DNA of 64,000 nt from Dipteronia dyeriana (GCA_032871835.1 CM065297.1:36395098-36459097); one strand, 5' to 3'. Counted from the stretch's first letter, positions 34,811 through 47,980 are shown. Numbers and translations: made by a program. The notes: generated by a model from the sequence alone, not told the origin.

Positions 34811-37258
34811 TGTTAGGATTATGCTCGATAGCAAGAGTGTAATATTGTAATTAACAATCTTTTCATATGAATAAAGTGATTTCTAGTTTAACAAATCTTA
34901 TAGCATTTAAAGTTTAATTATTATAATTGTCAAAAGTAAATAATCATAAGGTCAAAAACTATGAGAAAAGAAGAATTGTTCATACACCTAGATATGTATG
35001 AGGTAGACACAATTCTTTAGTTAGTCTTGAATAATATTCACAACTTAAGATAGAAGGTTGGGCGCCTTTATCTTGTCAAAGCTGTAGATTCTTTTGCTAG
35101 CATTCGAGTGGGATCAAATGTGTTATGATGAGTCTAAAATCATCAAAGTGTGGTATCTTTGGGTAAAAGAATCTAGTGCACTGGGTGTATTTAATAGGAT
35201 CAAAATAAAATACTTTATCTAGAACCGTCAATAGATAAAAGTTTTCATTTGAAGACAATCAGAGAGTCTATCTCAATCCTGAGATAAATGATGGACTTAT
35301 GATTGCAATTTTTATCGTTTGAACTATCAATGAGTACGATTATATAGCATAGTCTATCCTCGATAGTTTGGTGGTATTCATTTGTTAATCGATAGAGGAC
35401 TTCATTTATAGATGTGGACATCGTGGCTCCATTTATTGAATGAGAGTAGAATACCATCATATGGATGTTTTGAGGTATTGGATATTAAATCTTAAAGTTA
35501 AGTTTTCAATTGTGTCTATTGAAACATGGCTTCTGGATAAGTCAAAATATCCAAGTTCAAAATATCCAAGTTCAAAATGTGGCCATATGAGTAAATTTGG
35601 TAACTTGGAGAGCTATAAGCGGTCTATGAGCTCTTGGCGATTACTGGTATTCTTCACAAGGACACACTTTCTCCAATAAGGTTGTCTAGGGTATGAATGA
35701 GTAACATCAACTTATTCTTTCTTTATTTAAGAGTTCAATCTTAGTTATTTAGTGGAATGAACTAAAATTAAATAGATTGGACCTAACTGAATCATTTGTT
35801 GATTGTGATTGGGTTGTTCCTATTGGAGCTTAAATTTAGATAGCCCGTCAAGATCCCCAATCCACACGAACTTGCATGGATCACTTGATATATTCTATTG
35901 GACCAATTTAGGGGTCCATCTAGAATTGTAATAAGGCATGTGAACTTGTTTCTTTTTGTAAGAATAGGTCTAGTTCACATGTGGACTTTTTATTAAGGTC
36001 CAATGGATTTAATAAAATAAGAAAAATAATATATGGCCTTGATACTAGGTATGGGCGGCAATGGCTATGGTGAATAGATTAAATATATTAATTTTATTTT
36101 ATTATTATTTAATTAAATGGAAATTAATTAATTTGTTGATTAATTAATTATTTAATTAAAATTCAAAATCTTTTCCTATTAGGAGATGGTCTCCTAAAAC
36201 TATACTATTGTTGGTAGTATAGTTAATGTTAAAGACTATATTTGATAAGTAGATAGATAAAAGGACTTATTTATCTAATCAATTTAGGAAGTCTTTAACA
36301 TGGTTACAAATACACTTTTGAGTTGGATTAGGAGTCTTGGTGTTAGGATAGAATTCTTTTTTGAAAAGGATTCTTAACCACCAAGTAAATCTACCTAAGG
36401 AAAGGATTCTTAACTACCAAGTAATCCTTCTTAGGAAAGGATTTGTGATCCTAATCTATATCATATAAAATTCGGCCAGCCCTTATATTTATACAAAAGG
36501 ATAGAATTTCTTTAAGATAAGGATTCTTAACTACCAAATAAATCCACCTAAGGAAAGGATTCTTGCCAACCAAGTAAATCCTTCTTAGGAAAGGATTTAT
36601 GATCCTATATATATATATGTGTGTGTGTGATTTTCGGCCAGCCCTATGAATTCTATGATGAAAATATCGGGCATGCCTTGGTAATTTTCAAGAGAGAATT
36701 TGGCATAGCAAGAGAGAATTTTGAGGGAGAAAAATTAGTTTTTGCTCTAGATAAAATTCGATCAACTCATTGATAAAGGGTGTGTGTGAATTCTGCCTAG
36801 AAGAGAAAAAAGGGGAACGTTTTTGTATTCAATAGTATCCTAATATCCTTTACATCAAAAGGGGTTTGTGTACAACATTGAATCAAGGTTCACTCGAGTT
36901 TCAATCAAATTGATTGATAATTCACAAGTGACCGGACGTTCTTGGATTTTTCTCTTGGAGGATATTTGTAACTAACAAAGAAAAGATTTTTGCTTTGTCT
37001 CCATCCTCAGGAATACAATTTAAAGAAAGGGACCCCACACTGCTAGGTGATTCACGTTCGTGATTGGATTGGAAGATCTTGTGGAATCAAAACGACGCTT
37101 GTTCAATCGTCACGTGAAAAAGGTACGATACTTATATATACAATTAATCTAGTGTTAAGGTTCTCGTTGCATAAAAGGGAAAATTTTTATTTATACGCAA
37201 ACCCTAATCTTATTTTTATCACGCTTCCGTTGCGTTTCTAAACCATATTTTCCCTACA
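34811..37258 (+). repeat. C1 3' LTR of element G
   Basis: TGTTAGGATTATGCTCGATA ... TTTTCCCTACA, 2448 bp, both ends intact. It has the 153-bp promoter duplication (units at 36346 and 36499), a TATA-like run at 36606-36618, the open antisense 71-codon frame (35245-35460) and the open sense 79-codon frame (35440-35679), the latter with a 15-bp duplication (AAAATATCCAAGTTC twice). It is the best preserved C1 LTR in the window. Confidence 0.9.
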
Positions 37259-37434
37259 AGACCTTACAGATTCAATTCGATGCTAGTTCAATCATCACAA
37301 AAAAAAAGGTACGAAACTTTTAATATACATCAATTAATCTAGGGTTAAGGTTCTTTCTTTTAAAGGATATTTTTTTAGAATATTTCAAACCATAATCTTA
37401 CGCTTCCACCACGTTTTGAATCAATTTTTCCTTA
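37259..37434 (+). repeat. C1 LTR 3' tip
   Basis: The last 176 bp of a C1 LTR (AGACCTTACAGATTCAATTC ... TTTTTCCTTACA) placed directly after the complete LTR of element G. It could be the remains of an older LTR at this site, or one tip of a tail-to-head LTR pair. It joins minus-strand RT at about 37437. Confidence 0.75.
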
Positions 37435-37436
37435 CA

Positions 37437-39622
37437 TTTTCAACCTGCAAACCTTTTCCTCTTGGCCTTTTTCAATGAATCCTTCGGTTTGCATTATATA
37501 GATGCTTTCGTCAGGACTTCCATTAAGGAAAGTTGTCTTGATGTCCGTTTGCCAAATCGCTTAGTCTAGAGATGTTGCAATGGATAAGAGTATCGTAACG
37601 GATTTAAGCATTGCCACAGGAGAGAAGGTTTTCTCATAATCGATACCTTCCTTCTGTGTGTAACCCTTATCTAGCAATCTAGCTTTAATGGTTTCCACAT
37701 TTCCATCCATTCCTCTTTTCCTCTTGTATACCCATTTGTACCTGATGGGTTTTATCCCTTTAGGCAAGTCTACAAGAGACTAGACTTTGTTTTTGAACAT
37801 AGATTCAATTTCGGATTGCATTGCCTTTAGCCAATGGCGACAATCAACATCTTCTCTGGCTTCCTTGTACGTGTAGGGATTATCGTGGTCCGAGAGATTA
37901 CCTACTAATTCTCTAGACCGAAGTATCTCTCAAGTTTACTATTCATCCTCTCACTATGACCAGGAATGGTAGGTTGTTGATCTTATGTTGGTACGAAACA
38001 TACAATTGGGATATGTTGTGAAACCTCTTGTGGAATTGTATCTCCTGAAAGCTCATTCAGGACAATTCTACTTTTTTGTATAAAATTATTCATATAGTCC
38101 TCTTCCAAAAATTTTGCATTTGTCGAAACAATTACATTAAGATCTGAAGGACTATAGAAAACATATCCTTTGGTTCCTTTTGGATACCCTACAAATATGC
38201 ATGTTTCTAAACGAGACTCCATCTTTTCTATCTTTCTTTTTAACATGTGCTCAGGACATCCAAATATCTTTAAGTGTTATAAACTAGGCTTTTTCCTAGT
38301 CCACAGCTCTTACGGTGTTTTAGGAACCGACTTAGATGGCACATCGTTTAGAATGTACATAGTGGTTTGTAAAGCCTAACCCCAAAAAGAATTAGAAAGT
38401 GTTGAATAACTAAACATAGACTTAACCATGTCCAAAAAAGTTGTATTTCTCCTTTTCCCCACTCTATTTTGTTGAGGTGTACCCAGTGAAGAAAACTGAG
38501 AAATTATCCCATTTTCAATAAGATATTGTTGAAACTCACCATATAGATATTCTCTACCACGATCAGACCTCAAGATTTTTATGTGTTTCTCAAGCTGATT
38601 TGAAACTTCAGTTTCAAATGCTTTGAACATGTCAAAAGCATCTGACTTATGTCTCATGAGATACACATAGAAAAATCTCAAGCAATCATCCGTGAAAGTC
38701 ATGAAGTACTCATATTCTTCTCTAGCTTGAATGCTCATCGGACAACACATATCAGTGTGTATCAATCCTAAACATTTAGTGGCTTTTGTACCTTTTGTTG
38801 TGAACGAACTTTTGGTCATATTACCTTCCAAACAAGATTTACAAGTTGGTAGATCATTAGACCTTTAAGTCGCTTAAAGGTCTATCACTAACCAATCTTT
38901 TAATCTTATCAAGGTTAATATGACCTACGCGTAAAAGCCATAGGTAGGTTTCAACTTTTGATAAGTTTACTCTTTTATGATTAGTTTGCATCGATTTTGT
39001 GTCTAACAAGTGAGAGATATTGGTATGCAAATAGAATAAACCATTTTCCAATGGACCTTTACAAACAAATTTATTATTTCTACTAATAATAAAACCTTTA
39101 TTAAAAGTAAACGATATCCAAAATTGTTTAAACTAGAAACTAAAATTAAATTCATCTTGAATTGAGGTACATAATAAACGTTTATTAAATCTAAATGCCT
39201 ATAAGAATCTAAATTAATTCCAATATCTCCCACTGCACTAGCAGACACAAATGCCCTGTTGCCTAAACGCAAGTTGAACTCATTTGAATTAAGCCTTTTC
39301 ATTTCCAATGTCCCTTTTCACCACAAAGGAAATACGTCTTTTTTATCTTGGTTACTTTCTTGTCTCCTTCTTGGTAGGTCCAAGTTACATTTTCTTATGT
39401 TTTTTGTTGACCTTCTTACGGATCTTAATAGTAGCAATTCTACCTACAGTATGAATCTCTTGTCCTTTGCATTACACAAGGATTTTCTCGGTGCTTTGTA
39501 CATCTTGCATTAGGCCTCACAAGGTGTATTCCTTACTGTTCAAGGTGTAGTCCAATATGAAATGATCTAAGGAATCCGATAGTAAATTGACAATCATATC
39601 GATTTTTTCCTCACCATCTATC
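37437..39622 (-). pseudogene. C1 pol and gag end of element C
   Basis: Minus strand from 39622 down: gag end, zinc knuckle LCGEKGHWK, then a deletion that fuses it directly to RLNSNEFNLRLGN, so the protease active site (DSGAT in sister copies) is missing. The GAG-pre-integrase region (38857-39051) and integrase (38376-38831: IHTDMCCPMS, RSDRGREYL) follow. The catalytic Glu is changed, because VGKRRN stands where sisters have VAERRN. The integrase C-terminus (37983-38246) and RT start (37561-37767) follow, ending before YVDD. It is doubly dead, lacking a protease site and an integrase Glu. Confidence 0.86.
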
Positions 39623-41820
39623 TATTGGAATTATGCTCGATAACATGAGTGTAATAATGTATTTGACAATCTTTTTATAAAAATAAAAGTGATTTCTAGT
39701 TTAACAAATCTTAATAATTGTCAAAAGTAAATAATCATAAGGTCAAAAGACAATGAGAAAAAAAGAATTGTTCGTACATCAGGATATGTATGAGGTAGAC
39801 ATAATTTTTTAGTTAGTCTTGAATAATATTCACAACTTAAGATAAAGGTTTGGCGCCTTTATCTTGTTAAAGTTGTAGATTCTTTTGCTAGCATTTGAGT
39901 GGGAACAAATGTGTTATGATGAGTCTAAAATCATCAAAGTGTGGTGTCTTTGGGCAAAAGAATCTAGTGCACTAGGTGTACTGAATAGGATCATAGTGAA
40001 ATACTTTATCTAGAACCGTCAGTGGATAAACGTTTACACTTGAAGACAATTAGAGAGTCTATCTCAATCCTAAGATAAATGATGGACTTATGGTTGCAAG
40101 TGTTATCAATTGAGCTATCAATAAGTACGATTATATAGCATAGTCTATCCTATATAGTTTGGTGATATTCATTTGTTAATTGATAGAGGACTTCATTTCT
40201 AGATATGGACATCATAGCTCCATTTATTAAATGTGAGCAAAATATCATCATATAGATGTTTTGAGGCATTGGATATTAAATCTTAACGTTATGTTTTCAG
40301 TAGTGTGTATTGAAATATGGCTTCTAAACAAGTCAAAATATCCAAGTTCAAAATATGGTCATATGAGTAAATATAGTAACCTGGAGAGCTATAGGCTGTC
40401 TATGAGCTCTTGGTGATTACTGGTATTCTTCATGAGGTTACACTTTCTCCCTTAAGATTGTCTGGAGTATGAATGAGCAATATTTACTTATTTTTTCTTT
40501 ATTGAAGAGTTCAATATCCCCAATTCCCACGAACTTGCATGGATCACTTGATATATTCTACCGAATAAATTTATGAATCCTTTTAGAATTGTATTAAGGC
40601 ATGTGGACTTGTTTCTTTTTGTAAGAATGGTTCTAGTTCACATGTGGACCATTTATTAAGGACCAATGGATTTAATAAAATAATAAAAATAATATATATG
40701 CCCAAGTGTTGTCTTGGGCGGCAAGGCTATATATATTAGCTTATTATATTGTTTTCTATTTTATTATTTAATTAAATGGAAATTAATTTATTAATTGTTT
40801 AATTAAAAGTCAAACAAAATTCCTAGTAGGAGACGGTCTCCTAGAGTCATATTATTGTTGGTAATATGATAAGTATCAAATACTATATTTGATAAGTAAA
40901 TAAATAATAGGATTTTATTTATCTAGTCAAATTAGGAAGTATTTGATTTCTATTAAAATTCTAGTTAACAATTGGTCAAATTAGGACGTTTTAATTTAGT
41001 CACAATTTAATTATATTCAATAATTGGTTATTGAATAAATACACTATTTGAGTTGGATTAGGAGTGTTGGTGTGGAAAAGAAATCTTCTTTGAAAAGGAT
41101 TGTTACCAAGTATATCCACCTAAGGAGATGATTCTTACCCATCAAGTAAATCCTCCTTAGGATATGATTTGGACACCTATATATATTCCTATAGAGGAAT
41201 TCAGCCAAGTTAATAATTTTATGCTAAATAATTTGGCCAACGCTTGTTGGTGTCTTGAGAGAAGTTTTCTTATTTTGCTTATGTAGTTAAAAAAAAACTT
41301 CATCCAACTATTGTGTGTAGAATTCAGCCAAGGAGAACAGAAAAGGGAAATGTTTTTTTTTTATAGTGAACAAGTATCCTTTACATCAAAAGGGTTTTGT
41401 GTACAAAAATCAAATCAAGTTCACGCGAGTTTTAATCAAATGGATTGATAATTCACAAATTAATGGAAGTTCTTTGGTTTTCTCTTGGAGGGTTATTCTG
41501 ACTAACAAAGAAGAATATTATGTTTTTTTCCATCTTCAGGTATACAATTAAAAGAAAAGGAGCCCACACTCCTAGGTGATTCACGTTCGTGATTGGATTG
41601 GAAGATCTTACAAATTCAAATTGGCGCTAGTTCAATCGTCACGAGAAAAAAAGTACGATACTTTTAATATAAGTCAATTAATCTAGGGTTAAGGTTCTTT
41701 CTATTATAGGGAAAAAAAAATTCTTCTAAATTCCTAGATAGATAGATAGATAGATAAGATCAGAGATACCAAAACCTCATTCTAAACTTCCACAATGTTA
41801 TGAACCGATTTTTCCCTACA
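39623..41820 (+). repeat. C1 5' LTR of element B
   Basis: TATTGGAATTATGCTCGATA (first G changed) ... TTTTCCCTACA, 2198 bp, single promoter region with TATATATAT at 41178-41186 and TTCAGCCAA / TTTGGCCAA words after it. A (TAGA)n run at 41735-41755 interrupts the 3' end. The antisense frame is closed by a TAG. It visibly differs from the 3' LTR at many positions, so the insertion is not recent. Confidence 0.87.
41735..41755. repeat. (TAGA)n microsatellite
   Basis: Five TAGA units inside the 3' end of the element B 5' LTR, absent from the other LTR copies, so gained after this copy arose. Confidence 0.9.
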
Positions 41821-41822
41821 AT

Positions 41823-41838
41823 TTGTATCAGAGCTTGG
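41823..41838 (+). promoter_or_regulatory. Primer binding site of element B
   Basis: TTGTATCAGAGCTTGG after the LTR end, one base off the standard TGGTATCAGAGC. Initiator-Met tRNA type. The second base change would weaken pairing at the primer's 3' terminus. Confidence 0.82.
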
Positions 41839-41931
41839 GTGTACCCTAGATTAATTGATGTATATATATGTGAATCTATTTCTTATATTGTATATATGCA
41901 TGTTTTAGAATGTATAGATATATTTACATTG

Positions 41932-41966
<35 letters not shown>

Positions 41967-44075
41967 TGTGTGTGTGTGTGTGTGTTTTATATGTGGATTG
42001 TTATTGCTCAATTTCGGTACTAGAATTTCAATGTATTTTTGTTTTGGGATTGTAACAAGAAGAGTGGCCTATCATCGCTATAATTTCCTTCATGGTAGTT
42101 GCTAAGTTTTTTTCTAATTTATTATTTTAATAAAAAAATTTGTTGTATTTTTTTTAAATACTGTTGTAACATATTCAATGATCGAAGATTCGAAGATTTG
42201 AAGAATTGGGAGCAACTAGAACAAGTTTGGTATCGTGCATGCCATGGCAATTTTGTGCATGCGAATGAGCGTGCGGCCACAACTGTTGTGGCATGGGTGG
42301 TGCACGGTAGCCCCATGGATGCCATGGTTGTGCACGGTAGCTCTTTATGGAGCCAAGGGTGTGCACGCCCATGGGAGGCAGCTGAGGGACGCCTAGGCAG
42401 ACGATGGTCGCGTGAAGACTTGTTCGCTATGAAAGAAGTTTTTGTATTCCAAGACATATGTAATTTACTTGTGTTGACGTCGATTTCTGGATTGTGTCAG
42501 AAAAGCCAACAAGGATTGGATTTCAGCTATTAATTCAAAGAGAAAGAGATTCAGAGAGAGAAACGAAGACACAGGTTCTACGTGGTAAAACTCCAATGAC
42601 TGGAGAAACGTCCACTGGTGGTTGATGGATCAACCAAGCCAAAATCCACTATGAAAATATTATGTTTACAAGCTCTTAATCTCTCTTTTTTCTCTCTGTA
42701 TTTTTCTGTTGCTTGTTGTGTATGTTATATTGCCTATATCTCTTTTGGAACGAGATTATGGGTCTATTTATATGTTTATAGAACCCTATTCTGCTTTGTA
42801 CAAGTAATACAAGATCTTTGTATTTAATTGTGATTCGGTTACTTGCTTGAGGTTGATTTGTCTTCTTTCCTGTTTCGGAGTCTCTTATGGAAATCGAATG
42901 AGACTTTAGTAGTGCAGTTTTATTTGGACTTGTTTCCTTATAAGATTATAGTCTTCGTAGCAAATCAAGTTGTTTCCTGATTGAGGATTCTTCTAGCTCT
43001 GTATTCTGTTCTCTTTGGGATTCTTCTTGGGGGATATCTTCGCGTATTTAATTACTTAATCCGTATAAACTAAGCACTAAGTTTCTTACTCGGATCGTAT
43101 TTATCCCGAGTAAGAATAACACTTGTTGGTCCCGAGTATCGTCGTTTAAGCCCGAGTAGAAGGCGCTTTTTTATCTACCCAGAGTAATTTTAATTGAATC
43201 GAAGTAATTTAGTTGATCCCGAGTTGGTCTTGCCATGCTACTGGTTTAATCGGGTTTTCTTCTCTTTAATGATGCCTCGTAGGATATTTATTTAGTGCCT
43301 ATTTGGGTATCCACCTGGCAATTTTCTCCTTCTTGTTGATGACATGTATGCTTGGTAAAATTCGCATACGACAACTTGCTTTTTAAGGATGGGCCAAAAT
43401 TGTAGCTATTTATATTTTCTCTAAAATAGCAACGTTTATCATTGTTCAATAACATGTCTTATAGAATCGGAGTGCGACTCATATACCTCTTTTGGTATGA
43501 AAATGCAATGAATCATTTAGGTATCTAATTAGCATCTAGATAACTTGGTCGATCATTCTATGGAATTCGATCACACGCCTTAAATAATTGAGTGGGAGAA
43601 GGTGTGTTGGAACACCTACGGCCTCCATGTTTAGTTGAGCTTTATGTTTTGTTTAATAACCCCCTAAGGGGTATTCATGAATGGAATTTAGCAAGATACT
43701 TCCTTACTAGGATAGACTAGACAATTAACCCAAATGATATCTACTCCTAAATGAGGGATATTCGTGAGGGATAATATTGAAGGTCGATAAGTTGGTAACA
43801 CACTCATTGCAATTTTATCAATATTTCCCCTTAAGTTCTTGTTAATAAAATTGGAAGGCTAAAATTGAAAACATTGGTTGTTTTGTTAACAATTAGGTGG
43901 GACCTAGTCCAACAAGTAAATGGTACGAACTCCCAAAGTAGGCCTGACATTTATAGGTGTTGGATCACCGATGAATTTTACGATTGAATTATTTTATATA
44001 ATTCAAGATAAATATTCAAAAGTGCTTTATCATGATTGTTTAATTATATAATTTTTGTTATTGTTCATAAATCAT
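41839..44075 (+). other. C1 leader of element B, with insertion
   Basis: A non-coding leader with an (AT)n run (41934-41962), a (GT)n run (41966-41984) and a GC-rich block (about 42225-42425). The block holds a perfect palindrome GCCACAAC-T-GTTGTGGC (42276-42292) and two TGCACGGTAGC words. The solo LTR at 42472-43373 splits it; removing it restores the uninterrupted sequence seen in element A. Confidence 0.75.
42472..43373 (-). repeat. Solo LTR of the Tat-type gypsy family T
   Basis: 902 bp, TGTTGACGTCG ... CATACGACA, flanked by a perfect 5-bp target-site duplication ACTTG (42467-42471 and 43374-43378). Element A shows the unoccupied site (TAATTTACTTGCTTTTC). Its reverse complement matches the 5' LTR at 57968-58843 along its whole length, including the spaced CCCGAGT words. 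No gypsy internal sequence is present, so it is a solo LTR left by LTR-LTR recombination. Confidence 0.92.
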
Positions 44076-47000
44076 GACCCATCCCTAATCAACATCCTAA
44101 AAGACATTACTTTAACTGGTGATAATAATGTCACATGGGAAAGGAAAATTGGGATTTTATTACAATCTAAAAATCATAAGTTCGTTTTGTCTACTCCTAA
44201 ACCACCTACTCCTACTAATGAATCTACTCAAGAGCAAAGAGATAAGTATCAACAGTTGAAGTCTTCTGATGAGATGGTTAAATGTTACATTACGACCGCC
44301 ATCTCCGACGTTTTGCAATAGCAACATGAAGAAATAGAGAATGCTGCCAATGTAATGATGTTTCTGGAAGAGATGTTTTCTAGGAAGTCCAGGACGACTA
44401 AGAGAGAGGTAGTGACTACTTTTATGAATCTTAGGATGAAACCTGGATAGACTGTGAAAGATCACATGATGAATGTCATAGCACATATCAACAGTGCTGA
44501 ACTGAATGGTGCTGAGGTAGATGGTGAGATTAAAATTGACATGATTGTTAAATCACTATCAGATTCCATTGATTAATTCAAGTTTGACTACACCTTGAAC
44601 AATAAGGAATACACCTTGCAGGGCCTGATGCAAGATATTCAAATCGTCAAGAAAATCCTTGTGAAAAGCAAGGGTTAAGAAATTCATGCCATAGGTAAAG
44701 TTGCTACTCTTAAGACCTATAAGAAGGTCAAGAAAAAACATAAGAAAAATGCAATTAGGACCGACTAAGAAAGAGACAAAAAAAGTAATCAAGATAAACG
44801 AAAAGTGTTTCCTTTGTGGTGAAAAGGGACATTGGAAAAAAAACTGCCCAAAGTCTCAATACAAGAAGGAAGAAGGTAATATTAATTATCTTGAAACTTG
44901 TTTTTTGACGGATTATATGGATTATTGGATCATAGAATCCGGAGCCACTAATTATGTTTGTTTTTCATTACAGAGGTTCAAGGAAAGGAAAAGGCTTAAT
45001 GTTAATGAATTCAACTCGCGTTTAGGCAATGAAGCGTTTGTGTCTACTAGTTCAGTGGGAGATATTAGAATTAGTTTAGATTCTTATAGGCATTTTGATT
45101 CAATAGACATTTATTATGTACCTCAATTCAGGAGGAATTTAATTTCAGTTTCTTGTTTAAATAAATTTGGATATTCGTTACTTTTAATAAAACTTTTATT
45201 GTTAGTAGGAAGAAAAAATTTGTTTGCAAAGGTACAATGGAAAATGGTTTATTCTATTTGTATAGCAATATCTGTCACTTGTTAGACACAAAATCAACGG
45301 AACCTAATCATAAAAGAGTAAAATGATCAAAAGATGAAACCTACCTATGACATTTGTGCCTAGGGCATATTAACCTTGATAGGATTAAAAGATTTAGAAG
45401 ATTGGTTAGTGACAGAACTCTAAATGACTTAAAGTTTGATGATCTACCAACTTGTGAATCTTTTTTGGAAGGTAAAATGACCAAACTGTCGTTCACGACC
45501 AAATGCACAAGAGCCACTGAATGTTTAGGATTAGTATACACTGATGTGTGTGGGTCCTATGAGCATTCAAGCTAGAGGAGGATATGAGTACTTCATCATT
45601 TTCACAAATGATTACTCGAGATTTGGCAATGTGTATCTCATGACACATAAGTCGGATGCTTTTGACATGTTCAAAGCATTTAAAGTTGAAGTAGAAAATC
45701 AGCTTGAGAAACGCATAAAATCTTGAGGTCTGATCATGGTGGAGAATATCTATCTAGTGAGTTTTAGCAATATCTTATTGGTAATTGGATAATTTCTTAG
45801 TTTCTTACACCAGGTACACCACAACAAAATGGGGTGGAGAAATAAAACTCTTTTGGATTTGGTTTGGTCTATGTTAAGTTATTCAATGCTTCCTAATTCT
45901 TTTTGGGGATATGCTTTACAAACTGCTATTTACATTCTAAACGATGTATCATCTAAGTCGGTTCCTAAAACACCGCATGAGTTGTGGACTAGGTGAAATC
46001 CTAGTTTACAACATTTAAGGATATTTGGATGTCCTGCACAAGTGTTAAAAGGAAAAGATGGAATCCCATTTAGAAACATGCATATTTGCAGGGTATCTAA
46101 AAGGAACCAAGGGATATTTTTTCTATAGTCTTTCTGATCTTAGAGTATTTGTTTTGACAAATGCTAAATTTCTACAAGAGGACTATATGAATAATAATGT
46201 GCCTAAAAGTAGAATTGTCCTGAATGAGTTTTCAGGAGATACAATTCCATAAGAGGTTTCACAACCTAGCCCAATTGTAAGTTCTGTACCAATACAAGAT
46301 CAATAATCTACCATACCTCATCGTAGTGAGAGGTTTAGTAGAGAACTCGAGAGATACATCAGTCTAGGAGAATCTGTAGAGATTGTCCCAGACAACGATG
46401 ATCCCTATACGTATAATGAAACAATGAAAGATGTTGATTGTCGCCATTGGCAAAAGGCAATGCAATCTGAAATTGAATCTATGTTCAAAAACAAAGTTTG
46501 GTCTCTTGTAGACTTGCTTAAAGGGATAAAACCCATCGGGTGCTTGTGGGTATACAAGAGGAAAAGAAGAATGGATGGAAAGGTGGAAACCTTTAAAGCT
46601 AGATGGGTAGCTAAAGGTTACACACAGAAGAAAGGTATTGATTATGAGGAAACCTTCTCTCCTATGGCCATGCTTAAATCCATTAGGATACTCTTATCCA
46701 TTACGGCATCTCTAGACCTATATATTTGGCAAATGGACGTCAAGACTACTTTCCTTGACGAAAGCATTTATATGATGCAACCAGAAGGATTCACTGAAAA
46801 TGGCCAAGAGGAAAGGGTATGCAAGTTGCCAAGAACCATATACGGATTGAAGCAAGCATCCAGATCCTGTAACATAAGGTTTGATCAAGCCGTTAAAAGT
46901 TTTGGATTCATTCAAAACCTTGACAAACCCTGTGTATGTAAAACAATTAAAGGTGACAAGTTGGCTTTCCTAATTCTTTACATTGATGATACACTACTCA

Positions 47001-47966
47001 TCGGAAACGATGTAGGTGTATTGACACAAGTAAAAGAATGGTTGGCAAAACAATTTGATATGGAGGACTTAGGAGAAGCAAGTTGTATTCTTGGTATCTA
47101 AGTTAGTAGGGATGGAAAGAATAGAACGATTGCCTTAACCCAAGCTTCATACATAGATAAAATCTTTTATGGGCTTTCTATGCAAGATTCCAAGAAAGGT
47201 ATGTTACCTCTCAGACATGGAATCAAAAATTCTAAGGAACAAGTTCCTAAGAATGAGCAAGAAAAGCAATCCATGAGTAAGGTTCCCTAAGCCTCGGCAA
47301 TTGGGAGTCTCGTGTATGTAATGCTCTACACTAGGCAAAATATTTGTTTTGTTGTTGGCATAGTTAGCAGGCTTAAATCAAAACCTGGTACTGATCACTG
47401 GACGGCAGTCAAGCATATTTTCAAGTATCTCAGGAGAACGAGAGATTATATTCTTGTCTACTGTAAAAGGGATTTCATTCCTGTTGGGTATACAGATTCT
47501 GATTTCCAATCAGATTTTTACTTTAGAAGATTAACATCAGAAATTGATGTGTACACTTGGAGGTGGGGCAGTCATATGGAGGAGTATTAAGCAATCTTGT
47601 ATTGCTGACTCCACCATGGAAGTTAAGTATGTCAATGTATGTGAGGCTGCTAAAGAGGCTGCCTGGCTCTGCCAATTCTTGATTGACTTGGAAGTGGTTT
47701 CTGATGCGAATAAGCAGATCACTATCTATTTTGACAATAGTGGAGCATTGGCTAATTCGAGAGAACCAATAAGTTGTAAGGGAGGTAAACACATTGAAAG
47801 AAAGTATCAGCTTTATAGGGAATTTGTGCATAAGAGAGATGTGAAGATAACCAAGATCACGTCAGCGAAAAATCTAGCATATCCCTTCACAAAGGTTCTT
47901 CCACAAAAGAGTTTTGATAGGCACATGGAGAATATGGGGATAAGAGATATGACACATTTGCTATAG
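44076..47966 (+). pseudogene. C1 gag-pol of element B
   Basis: Full domain order. Gag carries TLTGDN and a one-base loss just after its ATG; stops include TAG near 44320 and TAG near 44448. The zinc knuckle CFLCGEKGHWKKNC is intact. Protease reads WIIESGATN, with the catalytic Asp replaced by Glu. The GAG-pre-integrase region is followed by integrase, in which SDHGGEY is kept but the final Glu region is deleted and frameshifted near 45835. RT (46424-47101) has KPIGCLWVYKRKR and YIDD at 46979-46990. RNase H (47544-47966) has STMEVKYVNVCEAAKEA. It ends with TAG at 47964-47966. Coding is impossible as it stands, but the layout is the family reference. Confidence 0.9.
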
Positions 47967-47968
47967 AG

Positions 47969-47980
47969 CAAGTAAGAGAT
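47969..47980 (+). promoter_or_regulatory. Polypurine tract of element B
   Basis: CAAGTAAGAGAT before the LTR start TGTTGGAATT. One G of the family tract is changed to A. Confidence 0.72.

Noticed and set aside
41735..41984. CRISPR or other spaced array
   Set aside because: Only simple (TAGA)n, (AT)n and (GT)n microsatellites with no spacers.
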